Shown here: positions 34,132 to 44,664 of the stretch, in pieces
Position numbering within the stretch: position 1 is the first letter of the stretch
Layout of the letters: each line of letters opens with the position of its first letter
Assembly (NCBI RefSeq): GCF_963678635.1
Contig: NC_087067.1
Coordinates: 17,989,639-18,049,638 of the forward strand
Direction: 5' to 3'
Origin: Symsagittifera roscoffensis
Lineage: Eukaryota; Xenacoelomorpha; Acoela; Convolutidae
DNA: 60,000 nt
The notes under the pieces: generated by a model
Told to the model about the DNA's origin: nothing
Seen by the model: the letters and a program-made list of their open reading frames with translations, nothing else
Databases searched by the model: none
Position numbers and translations under genes: made by a program

Positions 34132-34351
34132 TGTTCTGTGTTGAACTTATGATTTATATTCAAAACCGAGAGTTTAGAATACGTCTTGAATTGGATAATG
34201 TAGAAAGAATTATGATTGATTTTAGCAGGAAAGAATCACGTGAAAGTGGCGGGAATTAAGATGCAAGAAAACGTGAAACATATTACATGTACATAAAAGC
34301 AATTTATAATAAAACTCTTTAGCATACATTGAAGTTAGCCACGTCTGAACA
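34132..34351 (-). repeat. BEL LTR, element 5' end
   Basis: This is the partner of 28262-28482. Just outside it lies the ATGCT duplication at 34352-34356. Confidence 0.92.
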
Positions 34352-36179
34352 ATGCTGAACGTGGATGGAATCAGTATCTACACTAGGACTTATGTAACAA
34401 CAGATGATGACCAAATGGGGCAGATCTATTTGGGTGAGGAGGAACTCAAAGCCCGCAGGATAGGCCATGACGCCATGATGGAACAAGATGCAGTACACAT
34501 TGGGAATGAAGCAGATGTGAACGCACATCTGCTCGACACCAACGGAACGAAAATGGGAGTCACAGGGCTTCTGGACACAGGAGCGGTAGTGAGTGTGATG
34601 CCGATAAAAACTTGGGAAAGAATGGGCTTCACGAGGGAAGATCTAATTCCAACGAATCTCCGACTGGCCGCCGCCAATCGAGGAGCTATTTACGTAGCCG
34701 GAAAAACACCAATAACGGTCCTCCACATGGGAGGACGTGATCCTTGGATGAGCTTCCTGGTGGTAGTGAATTTGGACGACGCCGACCAATTCATCTTGGG
34801 CAGAGATTTTGTCAGGAATTTTGACGTGATGATTGACTTGAACAACGGTCTGATACGGATTAGAAACCCGGACCGGAAGTATGTTAAGAAACCAATTAAT
34901 AGGATAATAACAGACGAAAACAAGGTACCAATTTTTTTAGATAGAAAAGTAAAACTACAGCCAGGACAAGCTGTGGTGGCAATTTTTAGAATGAGGAATT
35001 TGAATTCGTTAAGTGATAGTAAACAGGTTTGCTTAGTACCGAATCCAAATAGTCAGAGTTCGGTGATTTTGGGCCGGAGCTTCTCGGTAACGCGAAACGG
35101 ACTGTGTGTCAGTGTGTTATTGAACACACTGGACACCACGGTTTCAATCCAGCGTGGAAAGAAGCTTGGCTACGCTTTGCCGATGAGGACCGACTATGAG
35201 GAGACACAAAACTTGAAGAAACATAGTGTGAAAGACTGTCCCTATCATGCTAGTAAAGATAAAATTTTAAAGAGGATTAATGAATTAAAATCTATTCATA
35301 AATTGTTTTCAATGAAATCCGAAACGGACGACGGCTTATCAAGCTGCTCGAATTTTCCGGAACGCCCCTCGTCATATGAACTAGAATCTGACAAACCGGT
35401 TTTGCCAGAGATAGAACATGTAAAAGGGAAAATAGGCGAGGGAGATTTCGGAAAATTGCGGGGCCTCCTAAATCGGAACGCAGATGTATTTTCAAAACAT
35501 AAGGCGGATATCGGTTGCTGTAATTTCGTCGAACACGAAATCGAACTTGAAGAGGGCGCCGTTCCCCACAGGGAAGGCGCAAGACGAAAGACGCCACACA
35601 AATCGGAAGCGTGCCGAGCGGAAATAGAAATGTTGCTTGAATACGACATGATAGAACCCTCGAAATCGCCATGGGCCTGCGGGGTAGTAATGGCGAAAAA
35701 GAAAGGGGGCAGCTTAGATTTTGTTGCGACTTTCGTTACTTGAACGCGGTAACAATTAAAGATGCGTAGCCGATACCGCGGATAGACGAGAGCCTCTCTA
35801 AGCTTGGTGATGCCAAGTTCTTCGCCACATTGGACTTGGGTTCTGCCTTCTGGCAGGTCCCTCTGCGGAAGAAGGATAGAGAGAAAACCGGATTCGCGTG
35901 CGAATTGGGATTGTACCAGTGGAAGAGGATGCCCTTCGGCTTGTGCAATGCAACGGCCACTTTTCAAAGACTGATGGCTCAGGCTTGGACTAGAGTGACC
36001 AAGAAGTACGGGAATCTCGTGATGTGTTACGTGGATGACGTAGTCATAGCGACACCGACCCTGGAAGACCACATTGATAGGCTCGATGAGGTCTTTGGAT
36101 GCATGAAAAGAGCAGGATTGAAGTGCAAACCATCGAAATGTGAAATCCTTGGGGATTCGATTAAGTACCTGGGAAGAAC
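34352..36179 (+). pseudogene. Giant-element protease and reverse transcriptase
   Basis: The reading resumes at the duplicated ATGCT and continues the gag frame's sequence. An aspartic protease follows with LLDTGAVVSVMP (Asp-Thr-Gly at 34574-34582) and FILGRDFV. RT starts near 35640 with MIEPSKSPWACGVVMAKKK. A frame change at about 35718 and an in-frame TAG at 35767-35769 interrupt it. Then come FFATLDLGSAFWQVPL, MPFGLCNATATFQ and MCYVDDVVIA (YVDD at 36028-36039), ending at CKPSKCEILGDSIKYLG. These are the standard Ty3/gypsy RT blocks. The thumb region that should follow is not present. Confidence 0.85.
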
Positions 36180-37078
36180 AGGGGAGCAGCAAGCGAAAGA
36201 AAACCGTCACCTTTGTGGACCAGGATAAGGAAGGTGAAAAGGCAGAACAAAATCTGCTGCAAGACTATTTGTCCGGGGAGACGAATGATGAGAAGAACCA
36301 GCGATCACAAGATCAACACCCGGGACAAAAAAGTTTGTCCGGGGAGTCTGAGATATACGAGAAAATTCCTGATGAGAAAAAGGACCTAGAGAACAGGGTT
36401 TTGTCCGGGGAGTTCAGATGGATGCGAAGAAGGCACAGACATGATCTGGAGGAGCGTGCAGTCTCCAGCACAACCTCTTCAACGGATGACAATTCCCGAA
36501 ACTCAGGAATGGACAGCTATTCAGACAGGAACTCGAGCTCGGGATCAGAACTGTCCGAACTAGCGATCCACACACTACTAGTGGAAACTCGGGCAAGGGA
36601 TCTGGACAAAGAGGTGTACCAGGATCCTGACAGCGATCGCTACCTTATACCAAGCGAAGGAGTCTTTGACAACGCAGCGGATGATTTGGAGACAATAGCG
36701 GTATCGAAACGTTCGATAACTCTGTTGCCGCAGAAAGAGGTAGTCAGGACTGATCTTCAGCCGTTCCAGCAAGAAACACAGCCGCTGGCGAAGATTTGTT
36801 GCGTTAAGATGGAAGACACACATCAGCCCAATGAGCTGAATAGTCAGATGAGGGTCATGAAGACGTACTTGAAGGCGAGATACAGACTATCGGATCTTCT
36901 CAGGGCGCAGAGAAATGATCGCATGACAAGCAACCTGAAAAGGTGGATCGAGAATGGTTCTCCCGATAAAGGGGACCTCGAGCAAGATAGTTATCGCATC
37001 CTGAGACAGTACTTCGTGCAGAAGCAAGGGAGGTTATATTTGAACAAAGACGGGATTGTGGCTTGCAAAAGAAGATAG
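36180..37078 (+). pseudogene. Pol linker region after an apparent RNase H deletion
   Basis: Right after IKYLG the protein character changes to a Lys/Glu/Ser-rich sequence. I find no RNase H motif such as TDAS between 36180 and integrase, so a deletion probably removed the RT thumb and RNase H. The region has three copies of a LSGE motif encoded by TTGTCCGGGGAG (about 36269, 36333 and 36402), an acidic Ser-rich stretch, and then a segment YRILRQYFVQKQGRLYLNKDG that precedes integrase in gypsy elements. It ends in TAG (37076-37078), and the same frame continues beyond. Confidence 0.6.
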
Positions 37079-38898
37079 GAAGACAGAGTCCTATACAAGT
37101 ATAACGCGATAGTGTTACCGCAACTCTATCAGACAGAACTATTATTCAGGTCGCATGATCAGATGGGCCATCAGGGGATCGAAAAAGTATATCAGAGGAT
37201 CCTGAAGCGCTTTGAGTGGCCTGGAATGAAAAAGGCATGTGAGAAGTGGGTAACAGCATGTCTGTCATGCCAACAGGTCAAGGATCCAAGGAAATTGCGA
37301 TGGAGTCGTCTGAATTCAATGAGGTGGTGCAGATAGATCACCAGAAGATATGCATGACAGACAGTGGTTATAATCAGGTGTTGGTCATGATAGATCATTT
37401 TACGAAGTATGCTGAGGCCGTGCCCTGCATAACTGCCTCGGCGGAAGAGACATGCGACCACCTGATCAATACGTGGATAGCGAGACATGGCTGTCCGATG
37501 ACGTTTCAATCGGATAATGGAACAGCTTTTGTAGGAGAGCTTACGAAAGAGCTTATGAGACGCTCACAGGTCGCTCAGGCTCACTCCACGACATACCACC
37601 CTCAGACGAATGGCTTAGTGGAAAGACAGAATAGGACGTTAGTGTCGATGCTGAGAGTATATTGTTCCAGGTACATGACCGATTGGGACAGATACCTTCC
37701 ACAGGTGATGGGAGCATATAACAGCACGCAACACTCCACCACCGGAGTCAATCCACACATGATGCTAACTGGACACGAGAAGTCTTTACCCTTAACCTTC
37801 TTCTACCCAGAGTATGAGGGAAAGAAAACGTCTCCACAGGTCTACGTGAGGGATGTGATCAGACGCCAACAGGAGTTGAACGATTTGTGTAAACGAAATA
37901 CTCAGCAAGCACAGGCAAGGCAGAGGAAAAGATTCGACAAGAAAGCAGCTGGTGCAAAAGCTTACTCGGTGGGAGACTACGTATGGGTATTTCAGAACGT
38001 TATACCACCGAAAGGGACGAAAAAGCTCCTAAAAAAGTGGAGGGGACCCTTCATGATTACAGAGGTGCACCAGGAGGGATGCTTTTATAGACTGAGTACT
38101 GGCCGAGCCGCCCACTACAAGAACATCAAGCCACACAATCCATCGACAGAAGACTGGTGTATACCTGCAGATATGGAAGAAGGGGATTATCTAATGATGG
38201 ATCCTGCTTGTGAGGTCAACGAGAAGGCCACCAGGGAGAAGAACGATGGAAACGAAGTCGTGGAGGAAGGAACGGACACACCGCTGGACCTGGATCCAAA
38301 CGAGGTGATCGAAGCGGACGATGAAACCTTACCCTACCTTGAGGAGGATTGGCAGGATCCCGAACAGATAGAGGTGCCCAAGAACTTGGAACCGGATCTT
38401 CCGTTCACGATACAGACTCGTCAGAAGGACGGGACAAGACCCAGAAAGAAACACAATCCTTACGGTGACGACTTTGTAGTGGATAGGATAGATCTGAAGA
38501 AGATAGTGGAGGAAGTAGTGGGTCTAGAAGAAATAACTGTGTCACAAGACATTGACATAGTCGATGATCACAATGAGTGGGTCGACGAGCGGTCGAAATC
38601 CGAGGTGGAATTCGACGACGAGCAACAGCAGTCATATGAACAAGACTTGACGAACCTGCGTGTCCTAGAGTGGCTGAACGAAATGACCTCGGACCCAGAG
38701 CGGACCAGCGTCACGATTCAAGACGTAGGTCGTGAAAGCATGAAATACATCAAGACCGAACGAGATGATCCTTCCGAAGAACCTAAGAAACCTGACATAG
38801 GTAGGGTAGTTGAGTCATATTTTAACTTACCAAATGAATATTCAAGTAACATAACAGACGGGGATACTAACAGACGGGGATTTCATACTCACAAATAG
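37079..38898 (+). pseudogene. Giant-element integrase with acidic C-terminal extension
   Basis: An HHCC zinc domain (HDQMGHQGIEKVYQ...CLSCQQ, about 37150-37275) is followed by a one-base frame change near 37290 and then the catalytic core. The D,D,E residues are present: Asp 37336-37338 in QIDHQK, Asp 37513-37515 in QSDNGTAF and Glu 37621-37623 in GLVERQNRTL. A KKWRGPFMITEVHQ motif (about 38031-38072) is the GPY/F module. About 200 acidic residues follow to the stop at 38898, longer than usual. Integrase inserts the cDNA into chromosomes. The core frame from 37246 is itself uninterrupted for 550 codons. Confidence 0.85.
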
Positions 38899-39307
38899 AT
38901 CATGTGCAATAGCAATCACAGCAGACATGAGTTTTAGGACAGCGTTAGCGGCAGATTTTAAGAGAGAATACAAAAACGTGGAATTCCTTTGGAAGCAAAG
39001 ACCAGGGATAGGGGGCGTATCGGCCTTACCTCCGGCGGCGTCGCAGATAACGGGAAAATACCTATGCTTCTTGGTAACGAGGGCGACGGAGAAGCAGCAC
39101 GTGGACCCAGAGAACCTAGACTTGTCCTTGACGAGGCTGAGGGACTTCCTCGTGGAAATGGACGTGAAGGAACTCTCGCTTCCAGTGTACGATCGAAACA
39201 GAGGACGACTGCATCCTCGGGAATTGTACGCGCTTGTACACGTGATTTTCTCTGATACTAGTATACAAGTATATTTACATAAGAAATATTACTTAAGTAT
39301 AGGCTGA
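38855..39307 (+). CDS. Macro-domain (ADP-ribose-binding) ORF
   Basis: The frame opens after a TAA at 38852-38854 and overlaps the end of integrase in another frame. It begins DGDFILTNRSCAIAITADMS, parallel to the GDLF...AHCISADxxMGAGIA start of macro domains of the OARD1/C6orf130 type. LAADFKREY, GKYLCFLVTRATEKQ, PENLDLSLTRLRDFL, VKELSLPVYDRNRG and a C-terminal FSDTSIQVYLH follow in the same order as that family. The first ATG (38927) would cut off the first strand, so translation may depend on frameshifting from pol or on a non-ATG start. The usual GCGL loop is replaced by YDRNRGRL, so catalysis is doubtful and binding remains possible. A 12-bp duplication (ACAGACGGGGAT) lies at its start. 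Confidence 0.7.
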   Translation, partial: QTGILTDGDFILTNRSCAIAITADMSFRTALAADFKREYKNVEFLWKQRPGIGGVSALPPAASQITGKYLCFLVTRATEKQHVDPENLDLSLTRLRDFLVEMDVKELSLPVYDRNRGRLHPRELYALVHVIFSDTSIQVYLHKKYYLSIG

Positions 39308-39710
39308 GTGACGAGCGAGAGGGTGTTAGGCTAAAGACTAAGTTTTGTGTAATGTGTGATATGTGTGCTATGTTATGTTCTGTGTTATGTTATTAAGATC
39401 GTCGGTAAGAAGGGGTTAGTGACCATGAACAACTGAATGACGATCTTAGGAATAGATCCAAAGTTTGGACTGTCCAATCTTGGGTCGAATTCCAAAATTT
39501 TAGAGACCGATTGATTTTAATAAATTTTAGGATAAATACCTTTTTATCTGAACTGTTTTTTAAGCAAATTTTAACAATATATGTTAAGGTGAGACTGACA
39601 AGTGCGATATTTGTGACCTCTTTTCTAGATCCTGATTGATCATTTAATTACTCACTTGAGTCAAAACCTTGGAATCGAATCGAATCAAATCAAATCTGAA
39701 GAACAGTATG
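39308..39710 (+). other. Spacer between macro ORF and the long downstream ORF
   Basis: About 400 bp has no coding frame apart from the last few codons before 39711. It includes a GT-rich stretch (TGTGATATGTGTGCTATG) near 39350. A 3' splice-site-like sequence lies near its end. Confidence 0.5.
39617..39628 (+). promoter_or_regulatory. Candidate 3' splice acceptor for a spliced subgenomic RNA
   Basis: CCTCTTTTCTAG, about 80 bases before the first plausible ATG (39711) of the long ORF, looks like a splice acceptor. Retroelements with a gene in the env position usually express it from a spliced RNA. No donor has been identified, so this is only a proposal. Confidence 0.25.
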
Positions 39711-40640
39711 GACAATTTCAACTTGGATGAATTGATGGACCTGGCAGAGGCATATGTAGGACCGATGATAGATGCGATCTATCTTCGGCTGATCGATCGA
39801 GACTTCGCTCTGGAGGACCCAGAGGTAGTCATGTTGCTGACCGCCCTGATCAACATCTTGGGGCATGACAACCGTGGGGACCGCCCCACGGAAGTCCTGT
39901 TGATGGCAGCATATGGAGAGAGGGGAGTACTAGACCGACCGAACATGAGACTGATGAGGTGGAGAAACGGGGCTCTCTCAGGGAGTGACTTGGCGAATGA
40001 GCCTGGATTGGGAAGTTCTAGGACTTACCAACCAGGCGAGATGCCTATGCCCTCCAAGCCCAAACCCGGGCTGACGAGAATGCATCAGGAGAGGAACAGT
40101 GAGGCTGCCTCGTCTGGTTCACCACTGAGAGCACCTGTGCCACCAAAGAGGGCGAAAGTAGGACAGAAGGTTCAGACGAACCAAACCATGCAAGATCTGG
40201 ATGAGATGAAGGATGAACTGGAAAGTACGAAGGAGCTGGACGAGATGACCAAAAGCATGCTCAAGATGGAGGACGATCGAGACATGTGGAGAAAATTGCT
40301 CGAAGACTGCAACAAAAAGCATGGTCAAGAAATTGAGTGCTTGAGGCAGGACTACAAAGCGAGATCGGAACAGATGGCGTTGACAACGTCCGTGGAGAAA
40401 GTGATACCTGCAAGGAATATTCTTCGTGGGCAGTCCCCGATGGAGCTCTTGACGCCTCGAGAAATGAGTCAGACAACGGAGACACGGCTCCCGACAGAGA
40501 CAAATCGAGTAACGATCCCGGACCCTAGTGACACCTTGGGTGACCCCGTCGTGGAACAAACGGTGAGGAAGCTGATAAACAGCTGGACGACTGGTCGCCA
40601 ACAAGAATGCACCAGGTTCCGGGGTGACTGCACCCTATGG
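39711..40640 (+). pseudogene. Giant ORF part 1: N-terminal helical and coiled-coil region
   Basis: The likely start is the ATG at 39711 (MDNFNLDELMDLAEAYVG); an earlier in-frame ATG at 39669 is less protein-like. About 90 residues look helical. A Pro/Ser-rich linker follows (about 40040-40160). A Glu/Lys/Met-rich coiled-coil-like stretch runs from about 40190 to 40370, and a further linker ends at a frame change near 40610. I do not recognise the domain. Confidence 0.5.
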
Positions 40641-41480
40641 AACGATCGACGACGCGGGCAGAGTACGACTCTCCCAGACCGTGATCAGACAGGGGATAAG
40701 TGACGTGACGCCACTCATGGCGAGCTCGAAGGCCCCAGAGAGAAGAATACAGAAGATGCCAGCGAAGAAAGTGTCTCGCATAATAGACGTACAAGAGAAC
40801 AATCAATTGAAATATAATTTCACGGGAGTTCCGGAGACAGATCCGAGAGCTTGCTTCAATCGAGCGACTTGGAGCCCTGCAGTAAACCTGCAGCAACCAC
40901 CACTGGGGACATCGCATCTGATACTGGGAGACAGCTTGGTCAGAGTACTATCGAATTTGAGGACCTCGTGGGTCACCACGGTGATGGCCTTTGGAGGCGC
41001 GACGATAGCCCAGTTATATCGAATGGTGGAACTGATGAATCCAGGGAGGATCCCCAATGTGATGATCCTGGTTGGGAGGAATGACATCTCGAGAGGTTCA
41101 GATGAGCAGGAAGCACTACGGGAGTCAATGATGGTGTTTGTTTACTACCCTCTGGCAGAAATTCAATTGCGCGGTACTGACCGTTTGCACTGTGCCAATG
41201 AGCACGAGAAGCTTGACAGCAGCAGGAAGAAGGCACAACGAGGGAGTCGTAAGGTGGAATAACATCTTGAGGAACCTCGCAAGTCGGAACGCCGGAAGAA
41301 TGATCCTCATGGACATCGAACATGAGTTGAGAGCTATGGATCACGCCAGACTGACCACGGACGGCATCCACTTCGACAGTATCGAAGGACAAGCTTGGTT
41401 GAATGGAGTCTTCCAAGAGCGGTTGGACGAACTAGAGGCGGAACTCTTTGACACAGGAGTGCTGAAGGAAGAAGGAACAG
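40624..41480 (+). pseudogene. Giant ORF part 2: SGNH/GDSL-type hydrolase domain
   Basis: All four SGNH blocks are visible in order. Block I is ILGDSLVRVL with Ser 40933-40935. Block II is FGGATIAQL with Gly near 40993-40998. Block III is VGRNDIS with Asn 41080-41082. Block V is DGIHFDS with Asp 41360-41362 and His 41369-41371. The spacing fits this ester hydrolase superfamily, whose members cleave lipid, acetyl or other ester bonds. A frame change at about 41120-41140 separates blocks III and V, so this copy is inactive as it stands. The substrate cannot be read from sequence. Confidence 0.75.
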
Positions 41481-43600
41481 CGAGTGACGCGGTGATTACT
41501 ACCTTTGTGCCTCCTAGCCTGGAAACACGCTTGGGGACGGTTCCGGCCGTCACGAACTACAGACAACAAAGCTCCAGCGAACCAGGTCAAAGGACAGACG
41601 TACAGGATCGATTGGGAGAAGCGCCGATGAGGCGGACCATCCATCCTAGAAGAATAGGACCTGTCGACCCAATCGAAGAGACAGCCGGCACGTCTAGATC
41701 GGACACAAGATCGGAGACGACAAGTACCAGTCGAGAGGAGAGACGCCCGGGCAGAGGCTCGTTGATGTGGTCAAGACCCATACCGTCTCCCTGGCATGTA
41801 TACAAAGACGAGCTAATGAAGCTGGATCTCCAGAGGGTAAGCTTCATCGAAGATGCACGGAGGATGCTGAATGGAGCGACGCTATCCGTCAGCAGATTGT
41901 ACTCGATAACCGGCGTAGACTGGTTGATCGCCGCTAGCATAAATTTCAGCTCCACGACGGCCTTGAGATTCGCTGACCTAGAGGGACTGCCCTCTAACAA
42001 CACAATGGGACCAGTGAACGCGAGACCATTGCAAGACGTGAGATTGAATCATGATGAAGGGAATCGAGAAGAGAGACCTGGAAGATTTCTAGTGACAAGG
42101 GCGCCGATCGGACAACATGTTAAGATGTTCAGGCAAGTAAGCTCACCCCCTGGTCATGTGAAGGAGAGAATATACCCAAAACTAGTGAATCAAGATGGTG
42201 ATGTCCAAAGATACGGCGGATTGAAAGCGATAAAGAAAGATGAGACCATCTTCGCCGCCTATGACAAAGCAGAAATGAGGAAGGCCAAGATTATGATAGT
42301 AGCCATTTCAGAATTCGTGTACACCTCCAAGTCTCTGTTTTGGCCGGACGTCATAATGTTGGCAGCGGTCGACCTGGACCTACTGCAATCGATATCTCTG
42401 GCTATAGGGGTACAAAGGCAGACGGACATGAACCCAATTACGATCGTGTTTGCTGGCATCAATGACCATCTACACAGTAGAGGTTTTCTGAGCAGACTCA
42501 GAGATCCTACAACGGCAGAGAACGCTGTGTGGCCAGCGATAAAAGATATCCTTGAGTCGATGGGTGAAGTGGTGGATGCGACGAAGGAGGGGTCGTTCAC
42601 CAAAGTGACACCGAGAATAGTATTTGCGTTGTCTCCAGGGTATGCACATCTCCCGGATGGACTGAAATTTGTGTATGCGATTGTGACCTTGCTTTCGGAA
42701 AGAAATATGATGTGATCATATCAGCCCCGAATCGCATGATAGAGATGGAGAACCTGAGGCCACTCAAGGCTGAACTACCTGCTGTGTGGTCAGATATCTC
42801 AAACGCGATGAGAGGATTCAAGGACCATGCGCTACACATGTTAGTGTTGGACGAGGTGCTGGGGTTGGAACTGTCCAATTTCAGTCGACAGCTCAAACTG
42901 AAACCGGGAATAGACGACGACCATCGAGTGATCGCGGCGATGTCCAACGACTTATGGTTCCGAGCAATGGAAGTGACAGGTGAAAACACGAAGAAAAATT
43001 CACTAGAGACGAGAGCTCAACCAGTGGCTACACTTGAATCCTAGAGTAGCGGCATTGGGTGCAGATGCTTTTGAGCAAGGCCCTGTGATGATCACAAAGA
43101 TCCATGCCTACTTGTTGAAGGAGGTGAACCTGTCGGAAAATGCCGGAGAAAAGACCGCTGAATTTATGAACAGAATGGGTCTGATTACTCTGGAAACCTT
43201 CTGGACCCAGGAAGTGAAGGGACATGAGGGCTTTGAACGGACAGACAGCATGCTGGAAGGGTTGGGAGCCGGATGGACCGCGTCCTTCTTGGCAAAAGTC
43301 TACCCGAAAGTCTCGCATTACTTGATAAAAGAATTCCTCCAAGCAGTAGTGGAAGTGTCAATAGTGGAACTAATAGCCTTGTTCGTGACATTTGGAGCAG
43401 AGAGTTTCGTGAAAGGACCGGCGATGCTGCTCACCGAAGGAATCCAGAACATGCGGTTAGATGGACTTCTTGACATTGATTGCGATTACCCACGGAAACT
43501 TGGGAGGACTAATGAAATTGACACGTTGTCCAGAGCAGATGAGAGAGAGAATGAGGAACTTAGACATGAAGAAATCCACGGACTCGTGGAATAAGATAAG
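41480..43600 (+). pseudogene. Giant ORF part 3: second GxND-type region and unrecognised helical domain
   Basis: After a Ser/Thr/Arg-rich linker (about 41550-41760) the protein regains folded character. SLFWPDVIMLAAVDLDLLQS and ITIVFAGINDHLHSRGFL (about 42440-42485) resemble block III of SGNH hydrolases, and VTPRIVFALSPGYAHLPDG follows. No matching GDS block is evident upstream, so this may be a second, degenerate SGNH-like domain or a different alpha/beta fold. After frame changes near 42695 and 43015, an alpha-helical stretch follows (NPRVAALGADAFEQGPVM and onward). Confidence 0.45.
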
Positions 43601-44661
43601 AGACCTGAGACACTCTTATTCAATATCTCTTACAACAAAATCGCTTTGGAACGGGAGAAGACGAGACTATTGAAAGAGAGGAAGATGTTAGACGACATGT
43701 TGGAGGCATGCCCCTGTTAACCGATCTGAGCTTGGCTATGAGAACCGATCCCTTAGCGCTGATCAGAGGAGTCACGGAGTTTGTGACAGTGATCTATGGA
43801 CCAGCAGTTACGTTTGCGTTCCCTGACGTTAAGGTGGAGGCATATAGGAGGCCGGTGCTGCACCTGAACCTCATATCAACAGTGGACGGTAATACACTAA
43901 ACTGGTGTGAACAGCACACATTGCGGGAGATCATGAGTGAAGATCTGTTATTTACGAAAATATCGGAGCCAGAGATGACAGTCATCAATTTTGACGATCA
44001 CTTCCGTGATCGCATGGGAGAAGTAGAAAGAGGACACATCGAAGTGTTTCCGAAGCTTTGGAATCTGAGACCCTATGATAAAACGAATGGTGAAATAACC
44101 AGAGTGCCTCGTCTCACTGCAGCATATCATAAAGTGAGAGAAGAGACGAAGGACTGGGGTGATTACGAGAAGCTGCCGGAGGCAATCCCTGAATTCCCTC
44201 TGATAAGAAGGATGTTGCTCGGATCACTCTCCGTGGTACAAACTCCTAGGTTGAGAGCATTCGAAACCAATGAAAGGAGAGTAGGGAATTTCGTGGGAAC
44301 GATGGATCCATACTTTGTAGGGAGAAATGCCGCCGTGTTACAATACACACGATTTGCATATACGGATCAAGCGACGAGAAGGCGAATAAGCAACGCCGCG
44401 ACTCCCAAGCCTGGAAGATTCGACGAGGAATGGACGGGATTAGGCTTACCTCCGATGAAGATGAGAGGCAGGAACGAACTGCCTGAAGCCTCCTTGATCC
44501 TGACTAGTGTGAAACCGGAGTTGAAAGTGGGAGAAACACTGCAGGCGAGAACCTTCCTAGCACCCTTCGGCTGCGAGGAAATCAAAGTGGTCCATGGAGA
44601 AGGAAGATGGATCGGCCGGTATATTGATAATACCGAAGTTTCCGGAAGGAACCGACAATGA
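43600..44661 (+). pseudogene. Giant ORF part 4: unrecognised 350-residue region
   Basis: The frame is open from about 43605 (HTLIQYLLQQNRFG) through the ATG at 43708 to TGA-TAA at 44659-44664. Sequence such as PDVKVEAYRRPVLHLNLIST and GNFVGTMDPYFVGRN looks like a folded soluble protein. I cannot assign a family. Confidence 0.5.
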
Positions 44662-44664
44662 TAA

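Larger units (their letters stand above)
28262..34351 (-). mobile_element. Nested BEL/Pao LTR retrotransposon
   Basis: The LTRs at 28262-28482 and 34132-34351 are nearly identical and flanked by ATGCT duplications. Gag-pol lies on the minus strand, so the right LTR is the element's 5' LTR. It sits inside the gag-protease reading of the giant element and is therefore younger. An intact BEL is typically 6-7 kb; this one is 6.1 kb but has lost the end of pol and gained a host-like JmjC fragment. Confidence 0.92.
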
